Positions 44,991 through 55,689 of a stretch of 64,000 nucleotides of DNA are shown piece by piece (the first letter of the stretch is position 1; every line of letters begins with the position of its first letter). The DNA lies in contig OY821521.1 of assembly GCA_963682025.1 (NCBI GenBank), positions 172,718,165 through 172,782,164 on the forward strand, given 5' to 3'. The translations under genes and the position numbers were made by a program. The stretch is from Cordilura impudica (taxonomy: Eukaryota > Arthropoda > Insecta > Diptera > Scathophagidae). The notes under the pieces are model-generated. The model made no database searches and was not told where the DNA came from. It saw only the letters and a list, made by a program, of their open reading frames with translations.

Positions 44991-45086
44991 GGCCAAATAG
45001 CAATATTTTACCCGCTCTCCTTATACTTTTTGCCAAGAAATGTGTGAAGTGATCCCACTGGCAACGTGCCGAAATATTAACGCCGT

Positions 45087-45931
45087 AAATGGTGCGTGGT
45101 AAAGAAGAAGAAAGCATATATTTAAAAAATTCATAACTGCACTGTATTCTTAATCGGACCGGTTTCTGGCATTTCAGCCTTCATCAGCGATTTATTGAAC
45201 ATTGTGATAATTGTTATGTTTTAATTGAATAGATTGTTTCTATATGAAAATTTTTTCTACTTAGGGCGGCCGTGAGGTTTTGAACCATGAACCTTCACAT
45301 ACACTCGTACTTGCACTTTTTGGTCAGCGCTTTAACACAATCACCTAAAGTCAGGCCTACGAGCAGTGTGGTTAGTTTCAGTTTTCGTACCATACAGCTT
45401 TGCTTTGTATTAATTTCAGAAGATACAACTCTGTCCAAACAAACAATCGTTATTTTTGAATTTTGAATATTTTTTGCATTTATACTTCTAATTTCCACTA
45501 TTCTCAGTTTTCGTAAGAGTTGTCATATGTGATGTACGGTTTTTGTACATACCTACATATGCACTTTACATATATTTGAGATGACGCTTTGAAGCGAAGA
45601 AATTTTTTGTGTGTTAGATTTATCGTCATTTTTCAGACATATTGCAATTACTACTGTAATTAATATGCAATTTTAATTTTGTTTAAATGGTGCGTGGTAA
45701 AGAAGAAGAAAGCATATATTTCAAAAATTCATAACTGCACTGTATTCTTAATCGGACCGGTTTCTGGCATTTCAGCCTTCATCAGCGATTTATTGAACAT
45801 TGTGATAATTGTTATGTTTTATGAACCTTCACATACACTCGTACTTGCACTTTTTGGTCAGCGCTTTAACACACTCACCTAAAGTCAGGCCTACGAGCAG
45901 TGTGGTTAGTTTCAGTTTTCGTACCATACAG
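45087..45931 (-). repeat. Duplicated possible tRNA-derived SINE (two direct copies)
   Basis: Copies lie at 45087-45397 (311 bp) and 45685-45931 (247 bp). They are nearly identical, and the second lacks an internal segment of about 64 bp (45225-45288 of the first). On the minus strand the missing segment holds GGTTCAAAACC, a match to the RNA polymerase III B box (GGTTCRANNCC), preceded by AAAGCGCTGACCAAAAAGTG-like tRNA-like sequence. A tRNA-headed SINE is plausible. Other shared landmarks are AATCGGACCGGTTTCTGGCA and AAGTCAGGCCTACGAGCAGT. The spacer 45398-45684 is unrelated. Confidence 0.6.
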
Positions 45932-46312
45932 TTTTTTTAATTATTGACCAACACTCAGGGGTAGCCTCCTTCAAATGCAGTGTATTGTGTTGATCTCAGG
46001 AAAATAGGTTATGGGAAGGAAGAAAGAGGGAGTAGTGTTTGTGGATATTTGACTTAAATTTTTTTAGATTATAACTGTCAGGAAAGACCTGTGCGGGTGT
46101 TTATTCCACATATGGCTAGTTCGACTGATAAACGAATTCTCTCTGTAATGCGTTGTGCGGTCAACTGGACAATAGACTACAAACGAATGTGATCTACTAG
46201 AGAAGCGGGTAGAGCGAAACGAAACTCGGGAACTTGAAATAAGTTCGCTAATCTCAGAAGAACATTTCTCATGGTAGTATCTGTAGAACAGAACATTGAA
46301 AATAGTCATTCA
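45932..46312 (-). pseudogene. Non-LTR retrotransposon 3' end, copy 1
   Basis: Minus-strand translation 46309-46064 reads LFYRYYHEKCSSEISELISS, FRSTRFSSRSHSFVVYCPVD and RTTHYRENSFISRTSHMWNK. This is the C-terminal tail that follows the reverse transcriptase in many insect non-LTR elements (FYRYYHGxCSxEL...NSFxxRTxRxWNxLP). Its 3' untranslated part ends at CTGAGTGTTGGTCAATAATT followed by a short A tract at 45937-45931. Two copies of the same tail lie at 48030 and 48500 in opposite orientation. Confidence 0.82.
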
Positions 46313-46317
46313 GTTGT

Positions 46318-47905
46318 GTTAACTCAACGTGCATATCGTCGAAAATTTCGTGGCTAAGAAGTACCATCTGACATCACTATTCATCGTTTAGTATCAAAAT
46401 TTGTTGAGCACGGTACAGTGGGATATCGTCCACAAGCCGTTCATCAACGCCCAAGAAGTTCCAATGAATTGGTTGCTTCGATAAGAGAGAGTGTTGCCGA
46501 AAATTCAAATGAGTCGTATCGTTACCGCGCGCAGCATTTTGGCGCCAGTGGCACTACTTTACGGAGCATTTTGAGAGATGATTTGCATTCGTTTCCTTAT
46601 AAAGTGCAATTGAATTAAAGAATTTTTGCTGGCAGACCGGCCACGACGCGTCGTCACTTCACTACACAACTTAAAATAAACAAACATGCGTATTGCGAAA
46701 TTTGATATAATTTGGGCACCCAAATAGAAATACGTATCAAGTCAACGATCAAATTGCGTCTAACTGCACGGAAGCGGTGACGTATGGTTGTTGAAAAAAA
46801 GGGTGGGGGGTAATTCGCGGAAGTGTTTACTATACGTAGACGTCAATATTTTGTGCCTACTACGTATTTAAGATTTAGACTTTTGGCCGCCTAAATATTT
46901 CAAATCGACCACTGTGCGACGGTTGCAATACAGCCAAACAGTCGCTCGAATGGTTGATACTGAACCTGATTTTTATGCAATTTTGATGATCGGCGAGACC
47001 CATTTCAAATTGTGTGGCGGCTTTAACAAGCAACATTGCCTTATTTAGGGAACAGAGAATCCACACAAGATCCAGGAAATGCCATTGCATGACCAATACT
47101 ATCATTGGGCAATTTTTCTTCAGAGAAGGCGAAACTGTCTGCCCGAAAATGCGTGAAAAACACTGTTATCAAATAATGCACTTTCTGCAATAAAAATTTG
47201 TTGAAAGTGTGTTGTCCAAAAATAAGACGACATTGTCTGGCCATCCAGATCTCCAGATCTGACCCCTCCGGAATTCTTTTTTTGGTAAAAAAATCCAATT
47301 GACTATTTTCCCCCCAAAGTTTGGCGCGAAGATTTGTTAGACAACCTGGAACCACAGAATCTTTAAAAATCAAAATAAGGAAAAATAACACACGGTTTAT
47401 ATTTTATTTTTATTAATTTTATTCCCGAAAAAATAAGAACAATACTGAAGTCACAGTTCAAAGGTCACAAAAAGATTAAAGCGCGTGTAAACAACAAACT
47501 TCTTACTACAAGAAAATTTACAATGATAAGATAAAAAAGGAAATAATAAAAACTGCTTTCTGTGTTTAAGAATGTCATCAAAAATGTACTTATTAATGAC
47601 ATTAGCGCCACCTAGGTCTGAAACATCCAAACCAATTATTGAATTGCTGTTGCCATAGATCCAAAGTTTTAAGATAACCATCCGACCATCATTCAGTCCT
47701 GAACAGTGGGGTTATATGAAAAGTAAAGTGTTATCAACAAGCGCTAGACCACTGTCGAGCTCAGGGCCAATAATCGTGCCGAAATGATCGCTATACCGCC
47801 CAAGATGCTCGAACAAATTATGGAAAATGTAGCAAAATAGCCACATTTTTCCGGGGCCAATGGCGGCAGCCATTTGATTGATGCTGTATTCAAAAGGTAG
47901 TCAAA
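46318..47905 (+). pseudogene. Mariner-superfamily transposase remnant (DUF4817/DDE_3 type)
   Basis: Readable plus-strand pieces in order: LTQRAYRRKFRG, DITIHRLVSKFVEHGTVGYR, SSNELVASIRESVAENSNES, LRSILRDDLHSFPYKVQL, MIGETHFKLCGGFNKQHC (first acidic site), TENPHKIQEMPLHDQYYHWA, PDLTPPEFFFW, and after an unrelated gap of about 370 bp (47330-47700) WGYMKSKVL and PKMLEQIMENVAK. Many stops and frameshifts. It is related to but not the same as the remnant at 33397-34480. Confidence 0.82.
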
Positions 47906-48029
47906 ATGAATTAAATGCCGAAAGAAGCATTTAAGTGTCTTGGTCGAAAGTTCGAAGTATATTTTGAAGCTACCGGACCGTGACTAAAATTGAGTGTTCG
48001 TGCTCATTAATGGTAATAGGGTATTTAAC

Positions 48030-48330
48030 TCAATTGACTCGTTTGAGCTATGTCAGATATTACCATGGGAAATTTTCTGCTGAGATAAGTGTTCTCATTT
48101 CTAGTGCCCGAGTTTTAATTAATTTTAGCTGCTTGTGGTCTATGGCACAGAAAATTCGTTTATGAGTCGAATTAACCATATGTAGAACAAAATCTTTGAA
48201 ATTTAAGTGAAATATCCTCAAACACTATTCCCATATTCCTCCTTCACATAACCCAATTTCATGAGATCAACACAATGCCCTGCCTTTGCAAGGGGCATTC
48301 CCTGGGTGTTGGTTTATTGTAGAGAAAAAT
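48030..48330 (+). pseudogene. Non-LTR retrotransposon 3' end, copy 2 (shortened)
   Basis: Reads RYYHGKFSAEISVLISSARV, then a deletion, then the 3' untranslated landmarks CCCAATTTCATGAGATCAAC and CCTGGGTGTTGG. Same family as the copies at 45932-46312 and 48490-48855. Confidence 0.75.
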
Positions 48331-48489
48331 GTCCAATCGCTATTTTCTTTAATTAATAGATATTCAGCCGAAAATGGAATAGAAGTCCCATATATGAGCA
48401 GGAACTCCAAACTGTATCTTGGAGCTACTGCACCGTGTGCAAAGGAGGGCGTTAATGCTGACTAATGATAGTAGGATATCAAACTCTAT

Positions 48490-48855
48490 TGACTCGTTGC
48501 AACATCGTTAGAATGTGGTTTGTGTAGCACTGTTCTATAGATACTACCATGGGAAATGTTCTTCTGAGACTAGCGCACTCATTCCAAGAGCCCGAGTTTC
48601 AGTTCGCTGTACCCGCTTCTCTAGTAGATCACATCTCTTTGTAGTCTATTGCCCAGTTGACCGCACAACGCATTACAGAGAAAATTCGATTATCGGTCGA
48701 ATTAGAAGTATGTGGAAGAAACTCCCCGCACAGGTCTTTCCTCTCCTCTCCCTCTTTCCTCCTTCCGATAACCTATTTTCTTGAGATCAACACAATGCAC
48801 TGCATCTATAGGGGGTATCCCCTGAGTGTTGGAGAAGAATTAAAAAAAAACTTAA
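48490..48855 (+). pseudogene. Non-LTR retrotransposon 3' end, copy 3
   Basis: Reads LFYRYYHGKCSSETSALIPR, RCTRFSSRSHLFVVYCPVDR and TTHYRENSIIGRIRSMWKKL-PAQVFP, then 3' untranslated sequence ending CCCCTGAGTGTTGGAGAAGA and an A-rich tail (48842-48851). It is the best preserved of the three copies and is severely 5'-truncated, as non-LTR insertions often are. Confidence 0.85.
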
Positions 48856-48879
48856 ACTTCCAATTCATCTGTGAGTAAT

Positions 48880-49899
48880 CAAATAGGCTCCGAAAAATAA
48901 CACTGAAATATAATTGTTATAGCAGAAAGGTGGAAGATCCTTAACAAGAGAATTTTCTATCTATCTAAGGTTTATTGAATCTTTTATGGGTTACTAATGT
49001 TATTAGTACCCTTCAAATAAATCTTTATAACCTGAAAAGATATTGAATATCTAAATTTGTTCGTGAGAAGCGCAAGTTTAAAGAGGAACATTTCAGATTC
49101 CTGCACACAGAAACCAGATACATTGTGGTTACCGAATCTATTGTCAACCGAATTGCAAACGTCGGGTTCATTGTGATTACAATTCTATGATCTCAACAAA
49201 AAATATTTTATTATAATAGAAAATTGTTTGATTCTATTGAATACAGTTGCTCCACTTTAGAAGAATACGGTTGGCGAATATTTTTTCTGTGTAAAATAAG
49301 GAATTATTAGTTTCTATTTGATGTTAAGTTCATAGACAAACGTTTATAATTTGCATTTTGTATACTCAAAATTAACCTTCTCTACTTTTAGGTATCCGAA
49401 CACCAATTATTGATACACACACGCACACAGGCTTAGGCTCGCACACAAAGAATCTATAGATACTTATAGAGTATAAAGAACATTTTCAAAGCATACAATC
49501 GAATAACAATGTGGAAATACTTACAGGCTACTTCAAAAAGATAATTTGCACTATAGGAATCCTGTAGACCATGAAAATTCAATTGTGGCAATTGTTACAA
49601 AGGAAATTCTTGGAATACAAAACCAAAGCATTAATATGATGCGTACAAATGGAATGGTTTTGTCTCAAGAATCACACAAAAACTATCACTTTTGTTATTT
49701 TCTTCTTTTTTTTTTACATCATAATTATGTTAATGTCTGTTTGTCGCATAAATCTTCTTAATAAGGGGACGGTTTTGTTTGTTGATTTAAATAGAACAAA
49801 AAAATATGGTGGTCCTGATTATGAATTGATAACTAAATTGCTAGGATGTGTGCACAGGAATAAGAAAATTATGAGAATTTAGTTTTCAATTTAGAATAA
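48880..49899. other. Unidentified AT-rich intronic DNA
   Basis: No repeat family or protein domain recognised. Two overlapping short open frames at 49546-49882 carry a hydrophobic run but have no known motif and lack supporting splice or context signals. Confidence 0.35.
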
Positions 49900-50405
49900 C
49901 TAGCAGAGCCCAGCCCTCGAAATTCGAGTGCAAATTCTGGGAAATTTTATTTTTTCATTGAATTTTTTTCTTTCAATGTTTTTTTAGTCTATGTATATAT
50001 TTAAAAAAATTATGAATATTTAAATAAAATTCATTAAATTGTTTGTTGAATACACAGAAAATGTATAACTGGGTTTGTTAATAAATAATTTTATAAGACC
50101 CTAAAGGTATGCTAATCAATTTTAGCCAATTCACAATTCAACACAAATTTGATAAACATACACACAGCATTGTATAGTTTTTTATTTGAACTTTAAATAT
50201 GTGTTTTATATATGTGTTAGTAGCAACTTTAAATGAATTTAACTTAAAAAAAAAATTTTGTTCCAGATGGTGTAAATCTGTAAATATGGTGGACAACTAA
50301 AAAGAAATTCTTTTCAAGTGGTATATTTATTTTTGTCAAAATCGGTTGAAAACTGAAACCGTAAAATCGGTCGCAAGAAATCGCCTTGCCTATTAATGTT
50401 ATAGA
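49900..50405 (-). mobile_element. Non-autonomous Helitron, long copy
   Basis: Starts CTAGCAGAGCCCAGCCCTCG after an A, with hairpin CTCGAAATTCGAGTGC, and ends GCCTATTAATGTTATAGA before a T. At 506 bp it contains additional internal segments shared with 10435-10887 (TTTTTAGTCTATGTATATAT, AATTAAATAAAATTCATTAA-like). Confidence 0.85.
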
Positions 50406-50508
50406 TTAAAGCTGTCGCCTTCCTTTTCTGTGGACTAGGAAAAACTCTGGAATTCATTAAATAAAAAAAACTATCATCAATTTACACATCAATTACAATC
50501 AAACAGTA

Positions 50509-50592
50509 AGCGCCATCTACGTATAGCAAGCAACTGCTATGGTTGTTATACTTGATGGTTGCAGTTGTTTGCTATACATTAATGGCGCTTTT
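50509..50592. repeat. Imperfect hairpin, ~35-bp arms
   Basis: AAGCGCCATCTACGTATAGC-AAGCAACTGC pairs with GCAGTTGTTTGCTATACATTAATGGCGCTT across a loop of about 16 bases, with a few mismatches. The size would suit either a tiny inverted-repeat transposon or a pre-miRNA-like RNA hairpin. I do not recognise it as a known miRNA. Confidence 0.6.
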
Positions 50593-50599
50593 AGTTGGT

Positions 50600-51160
50600 T
50601 GTTGAATCAGCTAAATAAATTAAATCATAATCTTTGCACCAAAACACTTACATATACCTCACACCGATTTTCCCTTACGCTGTTTTCGTGATTGTATTGT
50701 GAAATAGATTTTTACCTCCCTGAGCGTATAGATGTTTACACATCAAAAAATAATACCAAAGTATTCGTTTAGCTTAAATTTCGCACAAATTATTTACAAA
50801 GAATCTATACCAATCTTTAAAGTGTCTTTCTTATACTCCCCTTCACAATCTTCTCTATGTTCCATATAAATAGTATTTAAAATTACGCTTTGTCCGCCTT
50901 TAATATTTTGAGTTGCGAATTTTTTGTTTCTTTGTATTTTTCGACGTCGAGTTTGACGTGTCAGCATAATAAACCCTATCATTAAATGTATACACACAGA
51001 CACAGACACTCGTCTCCCTACTTCGTATTCCTTGATGTGCTTTTAGTCTTCACACACTATGTTTGCTTTAATTTAGCACGAAAATGATGAAGCAAACAAA
51101 AAACAAGTTATAAAATACTGGACCGTCATAGTCGACCTTGTGAGTATCTACAGCATAACA
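50600..51160. other. Unidentified intronic DNA
   Basis: No gene or repeat recognised. The sequence is somewhat less AT-rich, and short open frames on the minus strand show no domain. Confidence 0.35.
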
Positions 51161-51602
51161 GTTGACCACCATGTGGTCAGGGTATAATGACTTTGTGCTG
51201 ATGTTTGTTACTATCAAAAATATTTGACCTAGATCCATCTTTTATTACCCCGATCGACTTTGAATCATTTTCTGAGTCGATTTAGCGAAGTTCATCAGTC
51301 CGTCCGTCCTTCTGTCTGTGTGTCCCTGTAAAGTTGTAATCAAACTACTGGTCGCAAATATGGATACACTTCGATGAAATTTAGTGTATATGCTTCTATC
51401 GGCCATAGGATGAACTCCACTGAAATTGGTGAAAACCGGTTCATGTTCAGACGTAGTCCCCATACAAATGACCCATAATATCCAAATTATCATATCGATC
51501 TCAGTCAAATTGGGGTTGTGTATATTAATTACATCCATTTATCAGTAGTCCAAGAATAAACCCTATAGAACAATTTTTAGTCATAGCCCCAATATGAAGA
51601 TT

Positions 51603-52444
51603 CCCAGCAAAACCTTGGTAATGATTAGTTATTACCCTTTTCATTACATGGTAATGTTAACCCCATAAGGACTTACTCATAATGATTGATGTAAGTAGTT
51701 ACTGGTAATGATTAATATTATGGTAATGATTAAATTATTAAAAACTATAAATAATGAGTTAAATTTAATGAAACAAACTATTTCGCGGAGATAGTCATCA
51801 TTGTACAAAAAACGAAGCAATAGCTGTTAAATTTTACATTACATTATTTACAACATATTGTGCGATGCCACTGTGTTTTTACAGAAATTTACTTTACTCC
51901 CCCCCCACATGTAACAAATTACTTAAACCCCTTCTTGTTATCTATAAAGTAACTACACTGAGAATAAAACAATAGCAGAATTATATAAAAACCTAGTATA
52001 CAATACACAAGGCTTCGGCAGTTTTCAGCCTGAAAAGTACTTGTATACAAGAACCAAGTTTATTTAATTGTTTTTACAAAGTTAAGTTATGTTAAGTCAA
52101 CTTAGTTTTTTGTATAAAATAAACTTTTTAACAAGTTAATTCATCCAAGTGGCTTAGATAATTCATGCATGGCCATGCATGTTCTTTTAGTAAAGCAAAC
52201 TGGTCAAATCAACAAAGTATTTTGTTCAAATCATCGAACTATCTTAGATAACTCATACATGGCCTTGTATAATCTGTTGGCAGTGTAGTTATTTGTATCA
52301 GTACCTAGTAAGGTGCCGGTAAGGCCTTTCTTCCAATGACACCCCCATGTAAAAATAATGGGTTTCGTAATAGAAAGGTACCTACCGAACTCTTTTGATT
52401 TCTTATTCTAAAGCTCATTACATGTAATGGAAAGTTTTGCTGGG
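51603..52444. mobile_element. Unclassified MITE-like element with CCCAGCAAAAC ends, 842 bp
   Basis: Left end CCCAGCAAAACCTTGGTAAT and right end read inward CCCAGCAAAACTTTCCATTA form an inverted repeat of about 14 bp continuing into TAATG-rich subterminal sequence. GATT is present close to both ends (left gatt directly adjacent, right after one T), consistent with a 4-bp duplication blurred by one base. The interior repeats GGTAATGATTA motifs near the left end and has no coding capacity. Confidence 0.75.
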
Positions 52445-52643
52445 TGATTCCCGATTTTCACTTAAATCTATCAAAAAACAAAAAATATTGCACAGATTTT
52501 TCTCAAATTTGGCATGTTTTTGCAAAAATAAGTAACTTTACCAAATATAGTCAGCATCGGTCTATTTTTTGACCTGGTCCCCATATTAATATAGTATCCG
52601 ATGTGAACATTTTCATATCAGAAGGCAACAAAAGTAATATCCA

Positions 52644-53104
52644 CTAGCAGTTTTCAGCGCTCGAAATTCGAGTGCAATTTTTAGGCAGCTTTATTTTTCA
52701 ACTTAGCCAATTCGCAAACCAACACTTTTATGGTTTATTGTTATTGTGAATTAAGATAATAAACTCATTAATAAAGACATTAACAAATTTAATAAAATAC
52801 ACATAGCATATGTGACCTTCTCCGAGAAAAGAGACCTAGTGTGTGAAAGTTAAGTTTTGAGAAAAAAACGCATTTAAAATTTCTACACCCTTTTAGGTAC
52901 CAGAATCCACCATTTTATGTATGTGTTAGTAGCAACTTTAAATGCAATTTACTCAAAATAAGGGAAAAAATTAAAAAATCTGTAAATCTGCAAAACGGCT
53001 AAAAGAAATACCTTTCAAATAATATACATTTGGTCAAAATGGGGTTAAAACGGTAGAACAAAACATCGGTCACAAGAAATCGCCTAGCCTATTAATATTA
53101 TAGA
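52644..53104 (-). mobile_element. Non-autonomous Helitron
   Basis: Starts CTAGCAGTTTTCAGCGCTCG after an A, hairpin GCGCTCGAAATTCGAGTGC, ends GCCTATTAATATTATAGA before a T. A small foreign segment (52815-52910, containing TCCGAGAAAAGAGACCTAGT) interrupts the usual internal sequence. Confidence 0.87.
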
Positions 53105-53180
53105 TTCCACTGTAATTTGGTTTATGCTTACTTTCTATATCTAATTGGTTGGATCTAAGAGATAGGGTCTATTTTTCTTA

Positions 53181-53629
53181 CTTGTTTTTAAATAATTTTT
53201 TTAAAAGTATAATGCCTGTTTGCAAGATTCTCAGATGTTCGTTTGTATGGAAATGGCTCCTGGCCTGTATTTTTTTAATTGGTAAAATTTTCAGTTTACC
53301 AGGGTATTTTTGGTATAGAAAATCATTCATAATCTGAGCAGTATTTCCATTCGGAAAAAAAGCCTCAGACTGTTAAAAGTTTGTCACATAAAATGTTTGA
53401 TAGATTCTGATAGAAAGGATCTACAAATGCTTTGCTAATGTAAAGCCATCTGATTTATATTCCTAAGAATTCGGAACAGTATTTCGTGTTTAAAATTTTT
53501 ATTTTTTTCCATCTTTATTTAAGTTAATACTACGACTATATATAGACTAACTAATAGTTTAGTTCTAATTGTAATATTTAATAATAAGGGTAACAGATAT
53601 AGGAGTTTTATTAATAAACTCAATCCGGA
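53181..53629. other. Unidentified AT-rich intronic DNA with a dispersed segment
   Basis: AATTTTCAGTTTACCAGGGT and GTATTTTTGGTATAGAAAAT near 53286-53320 resemble the duplicated unit at 56054-56337 (AATTTTCAGTTTCTTAGGTT, ATTTTTGGCATAGAAAATCA). This points to a low-copy dispersed repeat. Nothing else is recognised. Confidence 0.4.
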
Positions 53630-54609
53630 TTGAATCGACCTATCAGGTCATTGGGTTTGTAGCGATTAAGCCTTCTTCTTAGACTCGCAGTTTTAAGAAA
53701 CTCGAGAATTTCATTATTAGAATGACTCAGTAGCCGTAGTCTATGAGTCTCCGCCTTATATATTCATGTATGGTGTCGGCATTTCTAACGTACCATGGGA
53801 CAATAACAATATTCCTTAAAAATTTATTCTGAAATTTTTGTATTTGTTGTATGATGGAATTTTGTACACATCCCCAGACTAGGATTCCATATGTCCAGAC
53901 TGGTTGCAGCAGTTACTTGTACAGCATAATTTTGTTGTGTATGGAGAGTTTGGAGTTTCTACCTAAAGCAAACTCATTTTTCTGTATTTTAACTCTAGTT
54001 CATCTTTTTTCTTTTCGATGTGTGCCTTCTAATGAAGTTTGTCATCTAACGTCATTCCAAGATAATTGGTAGAGTTAACAAATGGAACATGTATGTTGTC
54101 AATAGCAAGTGGATGTAAGTTGTTGGTTTTGTTTGTAAAATTAATGTGTGACGATTTAGAGCTATTCAATCTGTCCACAGTTGAACCTCACCTGAAGCTG
54201 TCTGTAGTTGTTCGGTTTCAATTCCGTGCTATTGATAATATGATTAGCAAAAGTACCGAGCACACAATTTCTAAAAAATAGGACCCAATATACTAGAATA
54301 CTCATGTTTATGCTTTACTCGTAAGAATCTGTCTCTCAAATATGATTCCAGAAGTTTACTGTTATGTTTAGGCAACAACATGTCTAGCTTGTAAATAAGT
54401 CCATCATACCATACACCATCGAATGCTTTTGCAAATTCTAAGAATCTCTCTAGAGACTTCTATCGAATGGGTTACTCTATGTATTTGTTCGATTGTCGAG
54501 TGTTTCTCAGGAAATCCAAATTTATGAGAAGGCATCAGTCCTTTATTAAGAATTATAAATTTTATGTTTTACTTATTAATTTCTCGAACAGTTTACCCAT
54601 TAATAGCAA
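53630..54609 (-). pseudogene. Jockey-type reverse transcriptase remnant, 3' part
   Basis: Minus strand 54480-54300 reads LEFAKAFDGVWYDGLIYKLD and SYLRDRFLRVKHKHEYSSIL. After a deletion, VNSTNYLGMTLDDKLHQKAH and KLQTLHTQQNYAV-type thumb sequence lead to LDIWNPSLGMCTKFHHTTNT. These match Jockey-clade RTs (LDxxKAFDxVWHxGLxYKL, YLGxTLDxxLxWxxHI). A catalytic YADD box is not seen, being lost in the deletion. The N-terminal side resumes at 55070 beyond a Helitron. Confidence 0.8.
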
Positions 54610-55069
54610 CCAGCAGAGCCTAGTCCTCGAAATTCGAGTGCAAATTCTAGGAAATTTTATTTTTTCATTAAATTTATTTCTTTCATTACATTTATTTCAT
54701 TATAAATATTTGGTGAACACACAGAAATAAGAGACTAAAGGTATTTGAACTACCTTGTATGTTATCTAAAGGTATGCTAAATTTAGGCAATTCACAGTTC
54801 AACACAGGGCGTGTGATATGCAATTATTGCAAACACATTAACAAATTTAATTAACACACACACAGCATTGTATAATTTTATGTATGTGTTAGTAGCAATT
54901 TTAAACAAATTTTACTAAAAAAAATGTTCTATACGGTAAAAATCTGCAAATCTGGTGGACAGCTGCAAAGAAATACCTTTCAAATAAGATAAGTTTGGTC
55001 CAAATCGGGAGAAAACAGTTTAACAAATCAACGGTCACAAGAAATCGCCTTACCTATTAATATTATAGA
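54610..55069 (-). mobile_element. Non-autonomous Helitron inserted into the Jockey remnant
   Basis: Starts CCAGCAGAGCCTAGTCCTCG after an A and ends TACCTATTAATATTATAGA before a T. Removing it joins the flanks so that the minus strand reads PISLLLLMGKLFEKLI, a continuous RT motif. This proves insertion exactly between A and T with no target duplication. Confidence 0.92.
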
Positions 55070-55260
55070 TAACGAAATTGGTCTATAGGAGCTTACTTCA
55101 TCTGGATTTTTTCCTTTTTTCAATATGATAATGATTTCAGCCACCTGCTGTTTTATAACTGATAGTTCTTGATAGTTTGGAAACTGCTTTAAGTGGACAT
55201 TTTTTTAGAGGCCAGCTGTTAAGTAGTCATACCCAGGTGTCTTCTTAGACAGCTCAGCTA
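55070..55260 (-). pseudogene. Jockey-type reverse transcriptase remnant, upstream part
   Basis: Minus strand reads QVAEIIIILKKGKNPDEVSS followed by YRPISL, the RT motif 1-2 region of Jockey elements (AxIIxIxKPGKxPxxxxSYRPISLL). It is continuous in frame with 54609 once the Helitron is removed. Confidence 0.82.
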
Positions 55261-55297
55261 AAGGTATTAATTACAATATCACAAATTCGTCAACCCA

Positions 55298-55660
55298 CTA
55301 GTTTCCCATGGACTCACTGTCCTCCGGAATCCATATCAGTCTAAAGGGATATTGTCGCATGCGCTTGAGAGACGAAATACATTCTCTTACACATCTCCAC
55401 TTCACAGTCATCGATTCTTCGCTTTTGAGAGCATCAGGACTATCCACGAAACTATTAATGGTTGGTAGATCCGTATTCCGTTCCATTATTATTTTCGTTG
55501 CTAAGTGCATTGCATGAATCTCGGCCCTTAGAAACACTACTTGAGGGCTCCAGAACTGTGCACGAAAATATTAATGGCTGATGGCTTATCTATGGCCCGT
55601 TCCGCAATTATTTTCGTGGCTACTTGAATTTACAATAATCTCGGCCTTTAAGAACACTAC
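55298..55660 (-). pseudogene. RNase H fragment of a non-LTR retrotransposon, partly duplicated
   Basis: Minus strand reads RAEIHAMHLATKIIMERNTD, INSFVDSPDALKSEESMTVK, WRCVRECISSLKRMRQYPFR and LIWIPEDSESMGN. This matches the RNase H core (AEIxAI, FxDSxxALKA, CxxxLxxL, LxWVPGHSG). The VPGH motif is degraded to IPED. The segment encoding RAEI...FVDS is present twice (about 55440-55560 and 55545-55665). Confidence 0.78.
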
Positions 55661-55689
55661 ATATGCCGGAAAGTTGGCAAGATATCCGA

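Larger units (their letters stand above)
51161..53180 (-). repeat. mini-me-like repeat interrupted by two insertions
   Basis: Three colinear pieces: 51161-51602 (CCACCATGTGGTCAGGGTAT, CCGTCCGTCCTTCTGTCTGT), 52445-52643 (GATTCCCGATTTTCACTTAA, CCCCATATTAATATAGTATC) and 53105-53180 (TTTGGTTTATGCTTACTTTC, AGAGATAGGGTC). The interruptions are an unclassified element at 51603-52444 and a Helitron at 52644-53104. Confidence 0.82.

Noticed and set aside
46895..46915. CCACTGTG followed by CGACG as the end of a third Transib
   Set aside because: No partner end or transposase nearby, and the string lies within a mariner-like coding remnant that reads through it (TTVRRLQYSQ).
47041..47391. 116-codon minus-strand frame
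   Set aside because: Antisense to the DDE region of the mariner-like remnant, whose plus-strand reading matches known motifs.
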